The notes: generated by a model not told the origin, from the letters alone. A stretch of DNA of 64,000 bases from Artemia franciscana (GCF_032884065.1 NC_088866.1:59231866-59295865), one strand, 5' to 3'. Shown: positions 18,431 to 30,720, numbered from the stretch's first letter. Numbers and translations are program-made.

Positions 18431-19910
18431 CACTCTAAAGAACAAGAAGAAGCTGATTCTAAATTCACTGAACAATCAAACTCTTAAAAATACAATGGCA
18501 GAAGTTGTGAGTCAAGAACTGTCTTCTGAGGTTGGTCCTTTAGTTGAGCCCTCTGTTAAAAAATTAAAAAAAACATGAAAAATTTGAACAAATATCGATC
18601 AATATAACAGAAGATGAGCATAACAAGCATTGGGGTAGAAAGCGAGTAAGATTTTAGAAGGAAACTCAGCAGGGCGGGTCTTGAGGCTTCTTTTTGGCCG
18701 AGATTGGAGGAGACAAATGGCGATTGGAAGCGATTTCATAAGGAAGACAAAAGAGGAGACCAAAGGACAAATTTGACAAGACAGGGGATCACCTGCTATT
18801 ACTGCGGAAAGCTTAATCTTTATGCTTCTGAATATCGTACCAGATTCGTAATGGAGACAGAGGTTACACAGGATTTGGATCCCAAAAGCAGGAAAATCAG
18901 ACAAATTGTGGACCCAGAGGAGAAAAATCCAGAGTCTCCTCGAGGAAGGGGCAAACGACGATTTTTCAGACCATTTAGCGCTAACAGGGACATCCCAGGA
19001 CAAAGCAACGCATACGTACATGGAAGAGATGGAGGACATTTTGTTAGAGAATTCATCCCCAGAAACCAAAGAATGGCTCTGGCAAATGCAGCAGAGTAGT
19101 AATGGGACGATCTTAAATCAAGCTCATTTGGCCAAACAACATATCAGGAAACGATCATGGGGTGAATTTAAACGAAAAGCCTAACTTTTTAGGGTCATAA
19201 AATTTGCGAGTCACTTTAGACCCTTAAACAGTCTTCAATGTTGCAATTTTAACAATTCTGCGTATTTACCCATAGTTCGTTGTTTTAGTATAGAGTGTCT
19301 TAAAAATGTACCTTGTACAATTGACATGGGGGCTTCGACTTCAATGATTTGAGAGGAAATATTTAGGAAACAACCGTCAAATACACAAAATAAAATTCAA
19401 AAATGTACGAATAGCCTAACATCAGTCACAGGTCATTAGTTGAGCATTTTGGGGGAATGTCATTTAAAACTTCATACAGATAAAGAACGGATCATGGTAC
19501 GGATGATTATTTGCAGGAAACTCCCATTTCCATGCATAATACGTTTAGATACACTGCGAAAATATGTTATAATTTGGAATCCGACCTGTAATGAAATCAA
19601 ATTCACTAGCCCCACAATTAAAAGGGATTTTAAGTGCACAACTTTGCAAGATACTGATCCTTGCCAAAAATATTAATTATAGCTCAATAACAAGGTAGTA
19701 ATAGAGGCAGAGATTTGCATTCAGATTTTAGCAACAACAAATACTGAGCCCAATCAGCGAATTACTGCTTTAGTAAAAGGCTATATGCTATTTTCGTTGA
19801 AAGCCAGCTTTTGACCATGGAAAGGGGGACAATGTACTTGAAAGTGTCAAATATGAGCAATCAAAAGGTCAAGATTCCAAAAATTATGCTAGGAGTAGGA
19901 GAAATTTTTT
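18431..19910 (+). pseudogene. LTR-retrotransposon remnant: gag zinc knuckle and aspartic protease
   Basis: Short frames line up as Gag then protease. At 18788-18843 a degenerate zinc knuckle reads CYYCGKLNLYASEY, with the expected His and last Cys lost. Near 19317-19355 TIDMGASTSMI matches the aspartic-protease motif, normally DTGA, with Met for Thr. It is followed by SILGECHLKLHT and a FPCIIRLDTLRKY block (19440-19590) typical of the same domain. Many stops separate these pieces. The order and motifs point to a Ty3/gypsy-like element. No LTRs were found. Confidence 0.55.
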
Positions 19911-19914
19911 TTTA

Positions 19915-22170
19915 TGAAAATATCAGGTCACCAAGTTATGGGCTCGTCATATTTCATGATCCTGATTCCCCCATTCAAAATGATTATTTGCCACCAATTG
20001 CTAGTAACAATCACCTAGTTATTCTGTCTGTGTTGTCCCTAAATAGTCTTCCTCAACCTCAATTTTGTCCTCAAACTTTCACCGACTATGAGGCAATACA
20101 GCAGGAACTTTTATCTGCAAACTGGTCAAAGCTTATCACTGGTGACGTCAATGAGTCTTGGTTAAATTTCAAAAATACTCTCCTTGCTCTTGAAAAGAAA
20201 CACTCAAGGGTTATTTTTAGAAAATAGCCTAAAACTCTTCCCTCCCTCGCTAAGGGAGTTAAGAAGCTGATTAACCAGAAATCTAGAGCTTGGAAACGGT
20301 TTATGAAGAAGAGAAACCAGGAGACTCTGTTAATTTACATGGCAGCACAAAATTGTGTAACAGATTCTGTCAAAAAACTGAAATAGGCTTACGAGGAGAA
20401 ATTAGCTTCTGACATCAACTTGAACCCAAAGTCTTTCTGGAGACATGTCTCTGCTAAAAATCCGAATCATCATACTATTCCTGAGCTTGTTGACCATGGT
20501 GTACTACATTCATCTCCAATAGATAAGGCTGACCTTATAAATGCACAATTCGCTTCTGCCTTCACCCGAAACTCAGGTACCTCCTCACCAGATCATCCAT
20601 TGTATGGTACTTTTTCCCATGCCTGATCTGTCAGTAAGTGAAGTAATGGTTTTCAATTGCCTTGGAAAGCTTGATGTAACTAAGTCAAAGAGACCATACA
20701 GTGCTCATCCACATCCTCTTAAGGAGTGTCGAAAAGCTCTCAGTTACCCCCTGTGCATGTTGCTCCAGATATCTCTTCAAAATGGAGAACTACCGTATGA
20801 TTGGAAAACATCTTGTATAACCAAAATCCATAAAAAGGAACAAACAAAACTCTGCAGAAAATTACAATCCTGTAAGTATTGCTTCTGTAGTTGCTAAGGT
20901 GCTTGAAAGATTTGTTAACAAAGCTCTACTTGAACATCTTGAGGTCAATAACATCACAACATGGATTCAGATCTGGTAGATCTGTAGACACTTGCCTCAT
21001 CCACACATATGAATTAGTGACTACACTGCTTGATAAGGATCTTCCCGTCAACATGATTCGTTTTGATCTGTCCAATGCATACGACAAGGTTTGTCATGAA
21101 TTCTTCATAGTCAAACTGAAGGCTACAGTTGTCAATGAAGATTTTGTAAAGTGGATTATGGGGCTTCTATCTGAAAGATCACACATTGTCAGAGTTTTTG
21201 ATTCACAAGGAACTCCTCATTTCTCTTCTCCCACAACTGTATTAAGTGGCGTGCCCCAGGGCACTATTCCTGGATCAATATTTTTCAACTTCTATGTCAA
21301 CGATTTACCCACCCTTCTTTCAAATCTTATTTCCCTTTATGCTGATGACTCAAAACTAGTTGAAAAAGTGGCTACTCCCTCTGATGAGCAATCAATTCAA
21401 ACAGATCTTGACAGTGTAGGAAGATGGGCTAACATGTGGCTCCTTGCTTTTAATGTTGACAAATACCACGTCATTCATTTTGGCAAACAAAACAAGCATC
21501 ATAAGTATATCCTTCAAGACAACTTCCCTTCTGCTGTTTCCGTTGAAAGAGATCTTGGGGTTATTGTTGATCACCAATTAAATTTTAGCAACCATGCTAA
21601 GTCTGTCTCATCTTCTTCAAACAAATCCCTGAGTATCATAAATAGACCCATATCCAGCCATCACCCAAGAGTTCTTATGAAGTTATATAAGGTGCTTATA
21701 TGACAACGTTTGGAGGTCGGAATGTCATTGGCAGCCCCTTTTTAAATCAGATAAGAAGCTGCTTGAAAATGTCCAGCATCGTGCCACTAAGTTGGTTAGC
21801 AGTATGAATAAATTTTCATGCAAAGAAAGACTACACCGTTTGAAGCTGCCAACACTGAAATACTGAAGAAAAGAAGGGTGATATGATTTTAACCAAAAAA
21901 TCCTTCATAAGAACACTTCCCAGTCTCTTTGAACAGCCCTTGCATACTGGTACTAGAGGATATTCAATGAAGCTCCCCATGTAGCATTCGACAAGCAGAT
22001 ATAGAAGTCATTTCTTCAGCCTAAGAGTCGTCAATCTGTGGAATCAGCTGTCTGAGGAAACAGTTTCTGCAACTTCAACTGACATGTTCAAATCCCACCT
22101 TGATAAGGAATGGCTCTGCAAGGAGTTCTTTTACAATTGGGAAGCTGCAGAGTCCTCCACAAGAGTATAG
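19915..22170 (+). pseudogene. Jockey/CR1-like non-LTR retrotransposon, 5'-truncated and broken
   Basis: The endonuclease C-terminus is at about 19930-20020, where the catalytic SDH appears as NNH (ASNNHLVIL). A linker follows to 20630. Reverse transcriptase spans 20640-21703: QHGFRSGRSVDTC, the metal-binding FDLSNAYDKV, SGVPQGTIPGSIFF and the YADD box (SLYADDSKL) are all present. A thumb block (ERDLGVIVDHQLNFS) follows. The reading frame changes at about 20620, 20890 and 21705, so it is dead. The C-terminal region is recognisable to about 22170. It lacks an RNase H domain, as is usual in CR1 and Jockey. Confidence 0.8.
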
Positions 22171-23215
22171 ATAAACAGCCACAACCAAGACCAAACGAAT
22201 TTTTTTCATCATCGGAGCATCACCAGGATGGAAAATTATTATATCGCTCCAAGCTATGATTTAAGGTAAATACAGAATATATTATTTGGAAAGGGGGAAA
22301 ATGTATGATCCTGGTTGTGACCAGATAGGCTAAGATATTAAAATATAAATTCAGGATACTTGGCTTAAATCCGATCAAAGCTTTGAGATAGCCCGTTATC
22401 AGAATACCTAAAAGGTCAATAGTAATGCTTACTTGATCATATTCCATTCCTGGGGCAAGCATTGTAAATCATCCAATTTTTTTTTTTATTTACACATAGA
22501 ATTTACAAGTGGGATGACAGGGATATTTTTATTTTGGGTGGGTTTGACAAGACTAAAGGTGTCTGGGTTAAACTTTAGTGAATCTTGACGGGAATATTGG
22601 ACTAAACTAAAAGACACTAGGTACACCCAGTTTACAAAAACACTCGACTTCAGTATTTCAGGAACAGCAGAAGGTGGTAAGCTAAATATTCAGGAAACGT
22701 TAAGAAAGATGATGTCTGCCCCAAACACATGCAACATTAAGTTGAAACTTTCAGAACACAGTGAAAGGGTGTAGAAGGCAACTAGTGGGCAGTCCCAATG
22801 CCCTTATCCTTTCGTTAAGTCCCAAATAATGACAGATACAAATTTTAGATAGCCATTTCTTCAGGATAAAACCTAGATGATTAACTATGCTTCCAGGGAT
22901 CATATTTGTGATTCAGAAAGCTTTGTTCAAGGATTGTGAATTATGCCCTTTGTGTTTGCTTTGCATATTATAATTATTGTTTAATGAGAATTTCATCTCC
23001 ATTCTTGTTGCAATTTATTTTCATTTTGACTTTAAATGCTTGGCAGACTGATTTGGACATTCAATGCTGAAGTTCAGCCCAATGACTGGCTTCACAACGA
23101 GACCTGAGGTGGTAGTATGGGTCTGTGATGTGCTGGCAAGGGCTTGTGTGGTGCCACCCATTGCAGTGGTGTCCTGTTCCACTTAGTGATTTGTGATAGT
23201 TAATGGACTACTGCA
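22171..23215. other. No gene seen
   Basis: AT-rich sequence with short poly-T and A-rich runs. It may include 3' sequence of the preceding LINE (TCATCATCGGAGCATCACCA near 22206). No frame is convincing. Confidence 0.4.
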
Positions 23216-23364
23216 ACATACAGGCCTGCAATTCCACCCTATAATACTCAGGACCGAATTCTCATCTATTTTCCCTTAAGAAAATTTCAAAATAAGATCC
23301 TTTAGTCTGTATCCATTTAACGAAGATTTTAAAGTTAAATTCTTTATTCTATTAAGTACATGCT

Positions 23365-23730
23365 TTGAGCATGCTTTATATTTGTTTGTTATTCTTACAA
23401 CGGCAAACAAAAGTGTTCCTATTTGGACTAGCCAATAAGAATCTAGTTTCTACAAAAAAAGGTCAACAAGTTTATTTGGCCTCTGCGCCAAATGAGAAAA
23501 TCCTGGTAATTCCAAAAAGAAATGGCTTATTATGGGAGTGGGAAATGCCTGTTTGGCTGCGAAATAACAATACCTTTTTTGGAGGAGGTCAACTGCGAAT
23601 TAAACACAGGATTAGCACCCTCACCGAAAAATTTTCGTCGGGAGAAAAAGTTCAGTTTTTAGTTAATCAAGTTCTAAAATCTAGACAGGATAGTCAATTT
23701 GTAGAACAACCAAACCTTTGCTTAAGTTGA
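23365..23730 (+). CDS. Uncharacterised 121-residue open frame, repeat module X1
   Basis: The frame is uninterrupted, with a conserved core LVIPKRNGLLWEWEMPVWLR followed by an FGGGQLRI segment. Related frames occur at 24564, 41919, 43077 and, partly, 48740. Only this one and the 41919 copy are fully open. No signal peptide or known domain is apparent. It sits upstream of a PHD-finger pseudogene in both large copies, so it may be part of the same ancestral gene or mobile unit. Confidence 0.35.
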   Translation: MSMLYICLLFLQRQTKVFLFGLANKNLVSTKKGQQVYLASAPNEKILVIPKRNGLLWEWEMPVWLRNNNTFFGGGQLRIKHRISTLTEKFSSGEKVQFLVNQVLKSRQDSQFVEQPNLCLS

Positions 23731-24563
23731 AGTACCTTATCTGACAATTTGTATGTAAGTACTGAAATAAATCTATTGTTTGTTAATCGTCCTTGTTTGT
23801 GAATCTAAGCACCAGGCACAGTTTCCATAGTCTTTAGGTAGGCTCTCAAGGGAATCTACACAACCTAGGAGACCCAAATATTACTAAGATGATTCTTTCA
23901 CCCAAATCATTTGGGATTATGGGATTATTATCTGTGTCCTTCTGTTCTAATTCCTCAACTACTTAGCTTCCATGATATAATCTTTAATCGAATAACCCCT
24001 ATGTTATGCCGACGTTAAGCTCCCAAGACTCATGGAAAACTCCAAGCAACATAACTCATAAATAAACCCCCTCAGTAGCATCACTTTTAAATAAAGATGT
24101 CGATATGATTTCAAATATAGGAGTATAATTGAAATCAGCTATTCACGCGTAAACAAATTAGTTGTTCAAGTGCTTTATATTAATGTGAGGTTTAGGAGTA
24201 TAATTTTAAAAATTCTAGGAGTAAGAAAAAAAATAATAATGAAAAATACACGATGTAACACTATGGATGTGGTTAAATATTAATTTTGTGGTAAAGGAAT
24301 TATTAAAATGACATTTAATAATTAATAAAGAATTTTAAGGAAATTTTAAATTTAAAGGAGATTAGTCGGAATGATGAGGGCATCATTGTACAGCGGGAAG
24401 GGGGATTTGTGACATACAGGCCTGCAATTCCCCTATAAAATTCAGGACTGAATTCTTATTTATTTTCCCATAAGAAAATTTTAAAACACGATTCTTTAGT
24501 CAATATCCATGTATACACTCGAAGATTTTAAAGTTAAATTCTTTATTTTATAGAATACATACT

Positions 24564-24870
24564 TTGAGCATAATTTCGATTTGTTTGTTATTTTTGCAAC
24601 GGCAAAAAAAAGTGTTCCTTTTTGGACTAGCCAATAAGAATCCCATTTTCTATGAAAAAAGTCAACTAGTTTATTTGACCTCTGCGCCAAATAAGAAAAT
24701 CCTGGTATTTCCACAAAAGAATGGTTTGTTATGGGAGTCAAAAATGCTTGTTTGGTTGTAAGAGCACAATACCCTTTTTGGAGGTCAACTGCGCTTTAAA
24801 TACAAGATTAGCGCCCACACCGAAAAACTTTCGTCGGGAGGAAAGTTCAGTTTTTGAGTTAGTCAAGTTC
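24564..24870 (+). pseudogene. Repeat module X2, broken copy of the 121-residue frame
   Basis: The frame matches module X1 (KNGLLWESKMLVWL), then ends at 24761 when TTGCGA has become TTGTAA. Homology goes on through GGTCAACTGCGC and the TCTAGACC segment to about 24930. Confidence 0.5.
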
Positions 24871-24998
24871 CAACATCTAGACCGGATAGTCAATTTGTAG
24901 GACAACCAAACCTTTACTTAAGATGAAGTTGATGTACCTGATCTGACAATTTGTTTATAAGTATTGAAATGAAAAGGTTGTAAAGAGAATCCAATGTC

Positions 24999-25920
24999 AT
25001 GTGGGATCAGCAATGGCTCAATGCTATTCATGGCAGTATGACAGAAATTGTCGACGCTTTGCCAAGTGACATTAAGGAAGTTGACAGTTCAGACCCTGCC
25101 ATGTTTCCTAAACTTGAATATGGCCTGATGAGTACTTCTCCAAGCATTTCGGTACCATTTAAGCTTGAATCTGACTTTCAGGAATCTGGCTCCATATCTA
25201 TTACTGAACACTAAGCAGTGAAGAAATAAGATTAAAAAGATCGTTTGAAAGGCGAGATGGAGAAAGGACAAGAAAAAACAGAAATATTGAAGGAAATGAT
25301 GATGAACCTTGTGAAAGTGAGGAGTATTGGCAAAGGGAACACGATTCAAACAAGCTGTGGTATGTTTGCCAGTTGCCAAATAACAATCAGTTTATGGTTT
25401 GCTGTGACTGTTATGATGAGTGGTTTCATGGATTATGCGTTGAAGTTACTAGGATTCTTGGCGAAATAAGTGAGACATAAATTTGCCCTCTCTGTAGAGA
25501 AAAGCCGGAGAAAAGTGGAGGAAAACAAAGACAACAACAAAACAGCCACTAGCCATCCAGCAAACACTCTACAAAACAGTTGAAGTTGCTAGATCCATGG
25601 AGGAGTAAGGATTCTACCTTTTCAAAGCGTATAGCGATAAAAACAAAAAAGGCAATTCAAATCAAGGATCAGAAATTAAAAAGAATACTCCGGTGGCAGC
25701 AAAGAATCATGAAAGTACTTCCTTGATACCAAAAGATAATCGAAAACAAGCTGACAGATTTGGTAAAAACCTTTTTTCTAATAAAATAATCAACAGGCTA
25801 GCACTCAGAAAAGATAAAACTCTAGCAAAAAATGATGCTTGGCCAATATCAAAAACCAAAAGGGGGCAAAGAATAGCGAAGACGCTTCTAGTGAAGATTC
25901 TGTGTCTGAAATGACTACGG
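24999..25920 (+). pseudogene. PHD-finger protein pseudogene, copy A
   Basis: After a 71-codon frame (24999-25214), a PHD zinc finger appears in another frame at about 25358-25506: VCQLPNNNQFMVCCDC, then DEWFHGLCVEVTR, then ICPLC. The pattern is C4-H-C3, close in wording to PHD fingers of the DIDO1/PHF3 type. The first cysteine of the leading CxC pair is Tyr here. A TAA at 25478-25480 stands directly before ICPLC, where a Tyr codon is usual. Lysine-rich frames to about 25920 are also broken. CR1-type LINE ORF1 proteins can carry PHD fingers, so a transposon origin is an alternative to a host gene. Confidence 0.55.
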
Positions 25921-26289
25921 GGTGCAAAAATGCATGGCATCACCTATTCCAAAAAAGGCTTACTTTTGCAAGATGACGAGCTTTATCGTTGGTTTCTGGT
26001 AATTGCTCCCCAGTCAGTTAACCAAGATAGATTGCATATTCTGGTTAGTGTGACAGATGGATTGGACAGTTTTTATAGGAAAGGAGAATATCTCCGAGTC
26101 ATCATAGTTTGATGTTCGTTGCAGTCTACAGCACGACAGGCGCAGCAGCAAATCCCAAGGAAAACTGCACGGTCTGGATTGCAATCTATTTGACTGCCTT
26201 GGAATAGACTCATTGTCAAATCCAACTCTAATAAGATGTAAGTGGGGAAGTACTATCTGTGATTTTAAGTTCATTTTTATATTGTTACA

Positions 26290-26440
26290 CTAGCTGTTGG
26301 TGTGTAACCACCAACACCTAGTTGGTGGGGGCGCTTCGCACCCCCTCCCCCCAAGCCCCCCCCCCGCGCGTAAGTTGTTACGCGCCATATTAGTTACGCG
26401 CCATTGTAGTTGTTTCCCTGTGTCCCACATGTGAATATAG
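26290..26440 (-). mobile_element. Helitron 3' end, minus orientation
   Basis: Read on the minus strand the element ends in CTAG followed by T (26293-26290), the standard Helitron terminus and insertion context. Just inside is a hairpin, CCACCAAC and GTTGGTGG around a five-base loop (26308-26328), then a GC-rich stretch with GGGGGCGC/GCACCCCC pairing. It interrupts the end of segmental copy A: copy B continues uninterrupted at the matching point (about 44820). Confidence 0.7.
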
Positions 26441-26444
26441 ATAG

Positions 26445-26446
<2 letters not shown>

Positions 26447-26528
<82 letters not shown>
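26447..26528. repeat. (TA)n microsatellite 1
   Basis: About 80 bp of perfect AT dinucleotides, followed by a (TG)n run at 26551-26574. Confidence 0.95.
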
Positions 26529-26530
<2 letters not shown>

Positions 26531-26689
26531 ATATATATAAAAATAAGTTGTCTGTGTGTGTGTGTGTGTGTGTGTCGAGTGACGTCATGTTTGTGTGTCG
26601 ACTGACGTCATTATAAGGATTGAGCTGTATGCGTCATGAAGCTGTTTGTCGACTGACGTCATGTTTGTCAACTGATGAAATTACATACC

Positions 26690-27075
26690 GCGACACCGGG
26701 AGACAAATGACGACCGGGACACAGGGAATATAAATGATGACCGGGAACCTCAAAGAGAAATTATAGACTGGGAAACCTGGAAACAAATCACGACCGGGAC
26801 AAAGGGAATATAAATGACGACCGGGACACAGGGACACAACTACAATGGGGACGCCGGGGGCACAGGCGGGATATATAAATGACGACCGGGACACAGGGAT
26901 TGTTCGAATAGAAATTACAGACAGGGAAACCGGGACACAAATGACGACCGGGACACAGGGAATATAAATGACGACAGGGACACTCAAAGAGAAATTACAA
27001 ACTGGGACACCGGGACACAAATGACGACCGGGACACAGGGAATATAAATGACGACCGGGACACAGGGACACACCA
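26690..27075. repeat. Minisatellite, GACGACCGGGACACAGGG type
   Basis: Some ten degenerate copies of a roughly 26-bp unit containing ACGACCGGGACACAGGG and AATATAAATG. Shorter inverted versions recur at 27860-28030. The unit is embedded in Helitron sequence, between an element end and a helicase tail. Confidence 0.75.
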
Positions 27076-27117
27076 TTAGAATAATGAGGTATAGATCTGA
27101 ATACGGATTGTTTTTCC

Positions 27118-27637
<520 letters not shown>

Positions 27638-27638
27638 T

Positions 27639-27863
27639 TTAACTACGTAAAACTTGCGAATATACAACATTCTTCGCTGTCCCATTGTCTGTGCATATAA
27701 ATAGATTGTCAGGTTTAACGACTCTTGAACATGCAACATAGAATTGTCCATGGGAAAAACAATCCTTATTCAGATCTATACCGCATTTTTCTAATGATTG
27801 CCCTTGAGCTTTGCTGTCCCCGTCGTCATTTATATGACGGGGGGACCCTGTGCCCCCCGGCAT
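27639..27863 (-). pseudogene. Helitron helicase C-terminal fragment, minus orientation
   Basis: The 74-codon frame contains [17 protein letters not shown] and [18 protein letters not shown], conserved motifs near the end of Pif1-family helicases encoded by Helitrons. It ends VLRS and stop at 27639. It is an inverted copy of the tail at 27118-27231. The residues before DGDSKAQGQ look like minisatellite translation, so the true helicase sequence is lost upstream. Confidence 0.7.
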
Positions 27864-28035
27864 CCCCTTTTTAGGTGTGTCCCTGTGTCCTGGTCGTCAT
27901 TTATATTTCCGGTGTTCCGGTCGTCATTTGAGTCCCAGTCTTTAATTTCTCTTTGAGTGTCCTGGTTGTCATTTATATTCCCTGTGTCCCGGTATCCCGA
28001 CCGTCATTTTTGTCCCGGTCTGTAATTTTATTTTT
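27860..28035. repeat. Degenerate minisatellite, inverse of the 26690 block
   Basis: Repeated GTCATTTATATTCC and TGTCCCGGTCGTC motifs are the complement of the unit at 26690-27075. It separates the helicase fragment from the ubiquitin-protease-like frame. Confidence 0.6.
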
Positions 28036-28049
28036 CAGACGTCATATGC

Positions 28050-28250
28050 AAATCCTCAAACATACAAAAAAAAATGCAAACCCTCAAACATACAAAAAAA
28101 CATGCATCATTTTTTTCTTTTTTAGTTTTTTCATTTTTGTTTTGTTTTGTAGCATTTTTAGATTTATATCTTTTTTTCTTTTTAGTTTTTTTCCTTTTTT
28201 AATTTTTTCCTTTTTTTCCTTTTTTTTTCTTTTAGTTTTTCTTTGAGCAG
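28050..28250. repeat. Pyrimidine-rich low-complexity tract
   Basis: Long runs of T with TTTTTCTTTT and CCTTTTTT motifs from about 28105. Two AAACATACAAAAAAA copies precede it. Confidence 0.8.
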
Positions 28251-28283
28251 CTTCCTCGGCTGTTTCTTCTGCCATTGTAGAAT

Positions 28284-29324
28284 TTATACTAAAATTTCTC
28301 TTTGACCGTTGGGACATGTTTCGCCGGGTGGCTCTGGGATTAGAACCGAACTGAAAGAAATGTCGTTGTTGTCGATAATTTCGTTGATCGCAGGCTCGTT
28401 CGGATTTAGAACACCTGGAATCGGAAATGGACAGTCTGGAGTACCTTCTGGGTGCAATGCGGTTTTGGACCAGTGGCACGTGTTGCAGACAGAAAATCGA
28501 TGAATCTTGAACTGGTACAGGGAGCGAAGGGGGCTCATGTCATTGGCTTGATGTTCTGCGTCGAGTTGTTCAAATAGGTGGAACCAGAATTCGCATAGCG
28601 ATTGCTGATCTCTGCCTGTGTAGTTGTGCTGTGGCAGCAGGACGCTACGCACAGTGTCCATAGTTTCATTCTTTCCGAGCGAACTGAGTGCCAATCGTTT
28701 GAGTTCTTCGGCGAGAGGTCCGTTCATAACTGAAAGTACTTCGAACAGCTTGTAGTGCATGGCAAAAAGGCTTTGCATCGTTGCGTTTGCATAGCACGCT
28801 GACCCGTCTGTATTTTTCAGGCCTTTTCTACCCGGGCCAATGCCACTGCGATAGTTTTGTTTGACAGCTGTGTCGTGCTGCGTTTTCTTTGTGGGAAACG
28901 AGGTTTCAACTGCTTCCGCGTTCAATCTCTTGGTGGGCGCTTTTTTCTTCGCCTCACTTGTAGTGGGTTTCACTTTCCGTGTGGGAGCTGAGTTAGTCTT
29001 GGGCTTATCTTTGGCTGCATCAGGTTTGGATTTCTTTGGCGGTACGTCTATGCTGGTACTGCTACTCGGTTTTCGTTTAACTGGTTGCTGTTTCGCCACT
29101 GGAACTGTGGGAACTTTGAAGGGTTCTGGTATTGCGAACTGGGGCAGATCTGGACGATACTTTTGTCGCAGTCTATTGTACTCGACTAGAGCTTCTGTGT
29201 CTGCACAAATTTTCCTTGTGTCAAGAGTTTTTGTGGGGGGCGTAAAGTGAGGTATTGAGTAGGGGTTATCCCCCTTATACACGGGAAAGTTTTTGTTCTT
29301 AAGTTTCAATGTTGCTACTTGATT
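28284..29324 (-). pseudogene. USP-type ubiquitin peptidase fragment (C19-like) with basic N-terminal region
   Basis: The frame has no ATG at its 5' side; it opens after a TGA near 29325. The first 150 residues are Pro/Lys/Ser-rich and probably disordered. Residues about 165-185 read GLKNTDGSACYANATMQSLF, matching the Cys box of ubiquitin-specific proteases, with the nucleophile Cys kept but GNTCY altered to GSACY. A CNTCHWSK pair follows about 100 residues on. The frame ends before any His box, so it is truncated. It lies next to Helitron pieces and may be transposon cargo. Activity is unlikely. Confidence 0.5.
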
Positions 29325-29339
29325 TCAGTTGAAAAAAAC

Positions 29340-29790
29340 ACGCTTTTTTATTTTATCACTAAAAGGCATAACCAATTATGAGGGGAAAATATTGATATGT
29401 TGCTGATTTGAATAGCAAAAAATAACCTGTAGTTTGTTTTCTTTATCCTGAGCCCGAGTAATTCCAAATCAGGAATTTTGTATTGTTCACTCATGCAGTG
29501 AAAGTTTATTTATTTTATCTATATATATAAATAATATACAATTAAAATTCAAATTAAAATGTGCAAGATACTCTTTATTTGTAAATTTTGTTATTAAATT
29601 TTGCCAAACCCAAGTTTTATATGATTAAAAAATTGATCAGAAATATCGAAATCGATATATCGAATATCAAAAGTCATATTGATATACCGTTTAATTAAAA
29701 CATTCCCCAACACTAGCAATGGGTCTTTCTGATCTGCTTCTCATCTCATTATAACAAGTTTGCTCATGACATTATGTGTTTTAAAGGAAA
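29340..29790. other. No gene seen
   Basis: AT-rich sequence with short palindromic CGATATATCGAATATC-like motifs near 29650. Nothing else can be supported. Confidence 0.4.
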
Positions 29791-29800
29791 GCAAAAAGTA

Positions 29801-29872
29801 TTCCCATACCGGGAATCGAACCCGGGCCTACTGGGTGAAAGCCAGCTATCCTAGCCACTAGACCATATGGGA
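29801..29872 (-). tRNA. tRNA-Glu (anticodon TTC)
   Basis: On the minus strand the gene starts TCCCATATGGTCTAG and ends GGTATGGGA plus discriminator A. The acceptor stem pairs TCCCATA with TATGGGA. The anticodon loop is CTTTCAC on a GCTGG/CCAGT stem, giving anticodon TTC. The T arm has GGTTCGATTCC. It is 72 nt with no intron and internal promoter boxes close to consensus, so it looks functional. It is the only clear conserved RNA gene in the window. Its immediate neighbours are AT-rich sequence without genes. Confidence 0.95.
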
Positions 29873-29949
29873 TTGAAAGATAGTTAGAATTTAATAGGTG
29901 ATGATCTTTCACAACGCATAGCTTTGGCATGTTTTAAAAAAATTCAGTT

Positions 29950-30410
29950 AATGGGTTTTTCTAAGCTAGAAAATCGGGGGGTTAAGATTTTCCGACGAAA
30001 CTTTCCAGGAAAATTTCTCGGAGACTTCCGCGTCGAATGAGTCTTCGTACACCCAGATCCGATGTCGGCTGTGACCTGTAGGCGTGGCAGAAAAAAAAGG
30101 GTTTCTGTCATTTTTCTCAAATAAACATTTTACGGATTAAGACAGAATTTGTTGAAGCTTTCAGTGAGTCTCACCATGTCGAGCTGATCATTTTGATGTA
30201 CTTGAATGTTGAAATTCGTAACTTTTTACAACAAAAAACTTAACTTGGGCTCTTATGGGGAAATGGGGTTTTTCTCAGCTAGAAAATCGGGGGGTTAAGA
30301 TTTTCCAACGAAACTTTCAAGCAAAATTACTCGGAGAATTCCGCGTCGAATGAGTCTTCATACACCCAGATCCGATGTCGGCTGTGACCTGTAGGCGTGG
30401 CGAAAAAAAA
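29950..30410. repeat. Direct repeats of a 150-bp block, offset about 315 bp
   Basis: The block at 29950-30095 (AGAAAATCGGGGGGTTAAG, GTCGAATGAGTCTTCGTACA, GTGACCTGTAGGCGTGGC) recurs at 30265-30405 with about ten differences. The segment between is not repeated. This looks like part of a longer dispersed repeat. Confidence 0.7.
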
Positions 30411-30429
30411 ACAAAAGGAGAAAATGAAC

Positions 30430-30720
30430 ATTAAGTGGCTATGCGTGGTTTCTGGAAAACAGGGAAGGAGTTATCGGATCGAGCTGAAATTTCGCGGATA
30501 AGCTCCTGGGCCCTAGGGGACCTTAACTTGAGAATCTCAGCCCGATCGGACAACGTTAAAGGGGGGTGGGGTTGGGGGGTCGAAACTTTTGGGCCAGATT
30601 TTCCCCATGAAGGGAAAGTCGGAGGGGGATGAAATTTGGCAGGTTTCTTAGTTGGAGCTCGGGCTACGAAATGCATCCCTCCTCATTCCTCTGCGACCAC
30701 TGGAACCGAAGATCGCTTAA
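30430..30720. repeat. GC-rich block with imperfect inverted symmetry
   Basis: TCGGATCGAGCTGA (30476) and the complement of CAGCCCGATCGGA (30538) flank a GGGCCCTAGGGG centre, so both strands encode a similar short SDRAEI peptide. It is probably an end or spacer of a mobile element. No coding function is claimed. Confidence 0.45.

Larger units (their letters stand above)
23216..26289 (+). repeat. 3-kb segmental duplication, copy A
   Basis: The stretch carries, in order, an open 121-codon module (23365), a decayed second module (24564) and a PHD-finger pseudogene (25000-25920). The same order is found at about 41770-44830 (copy B), with clear nucleotide similarity in coding and non-coding parts, including ACATACAGGCCTGCAATTCC before each module. 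Copy A is cut on its right by a Helitron end at 26290. Partial copies lie at 47830-48890 and, inverted, at 50858-51210. Confidence 0.8.

Noticed and set aside
29660-29700. CGATATATCGAATATC-type palindromes as a regulatory site or transposon end
   Set aside because: No second copy or target duplication was found nearby.
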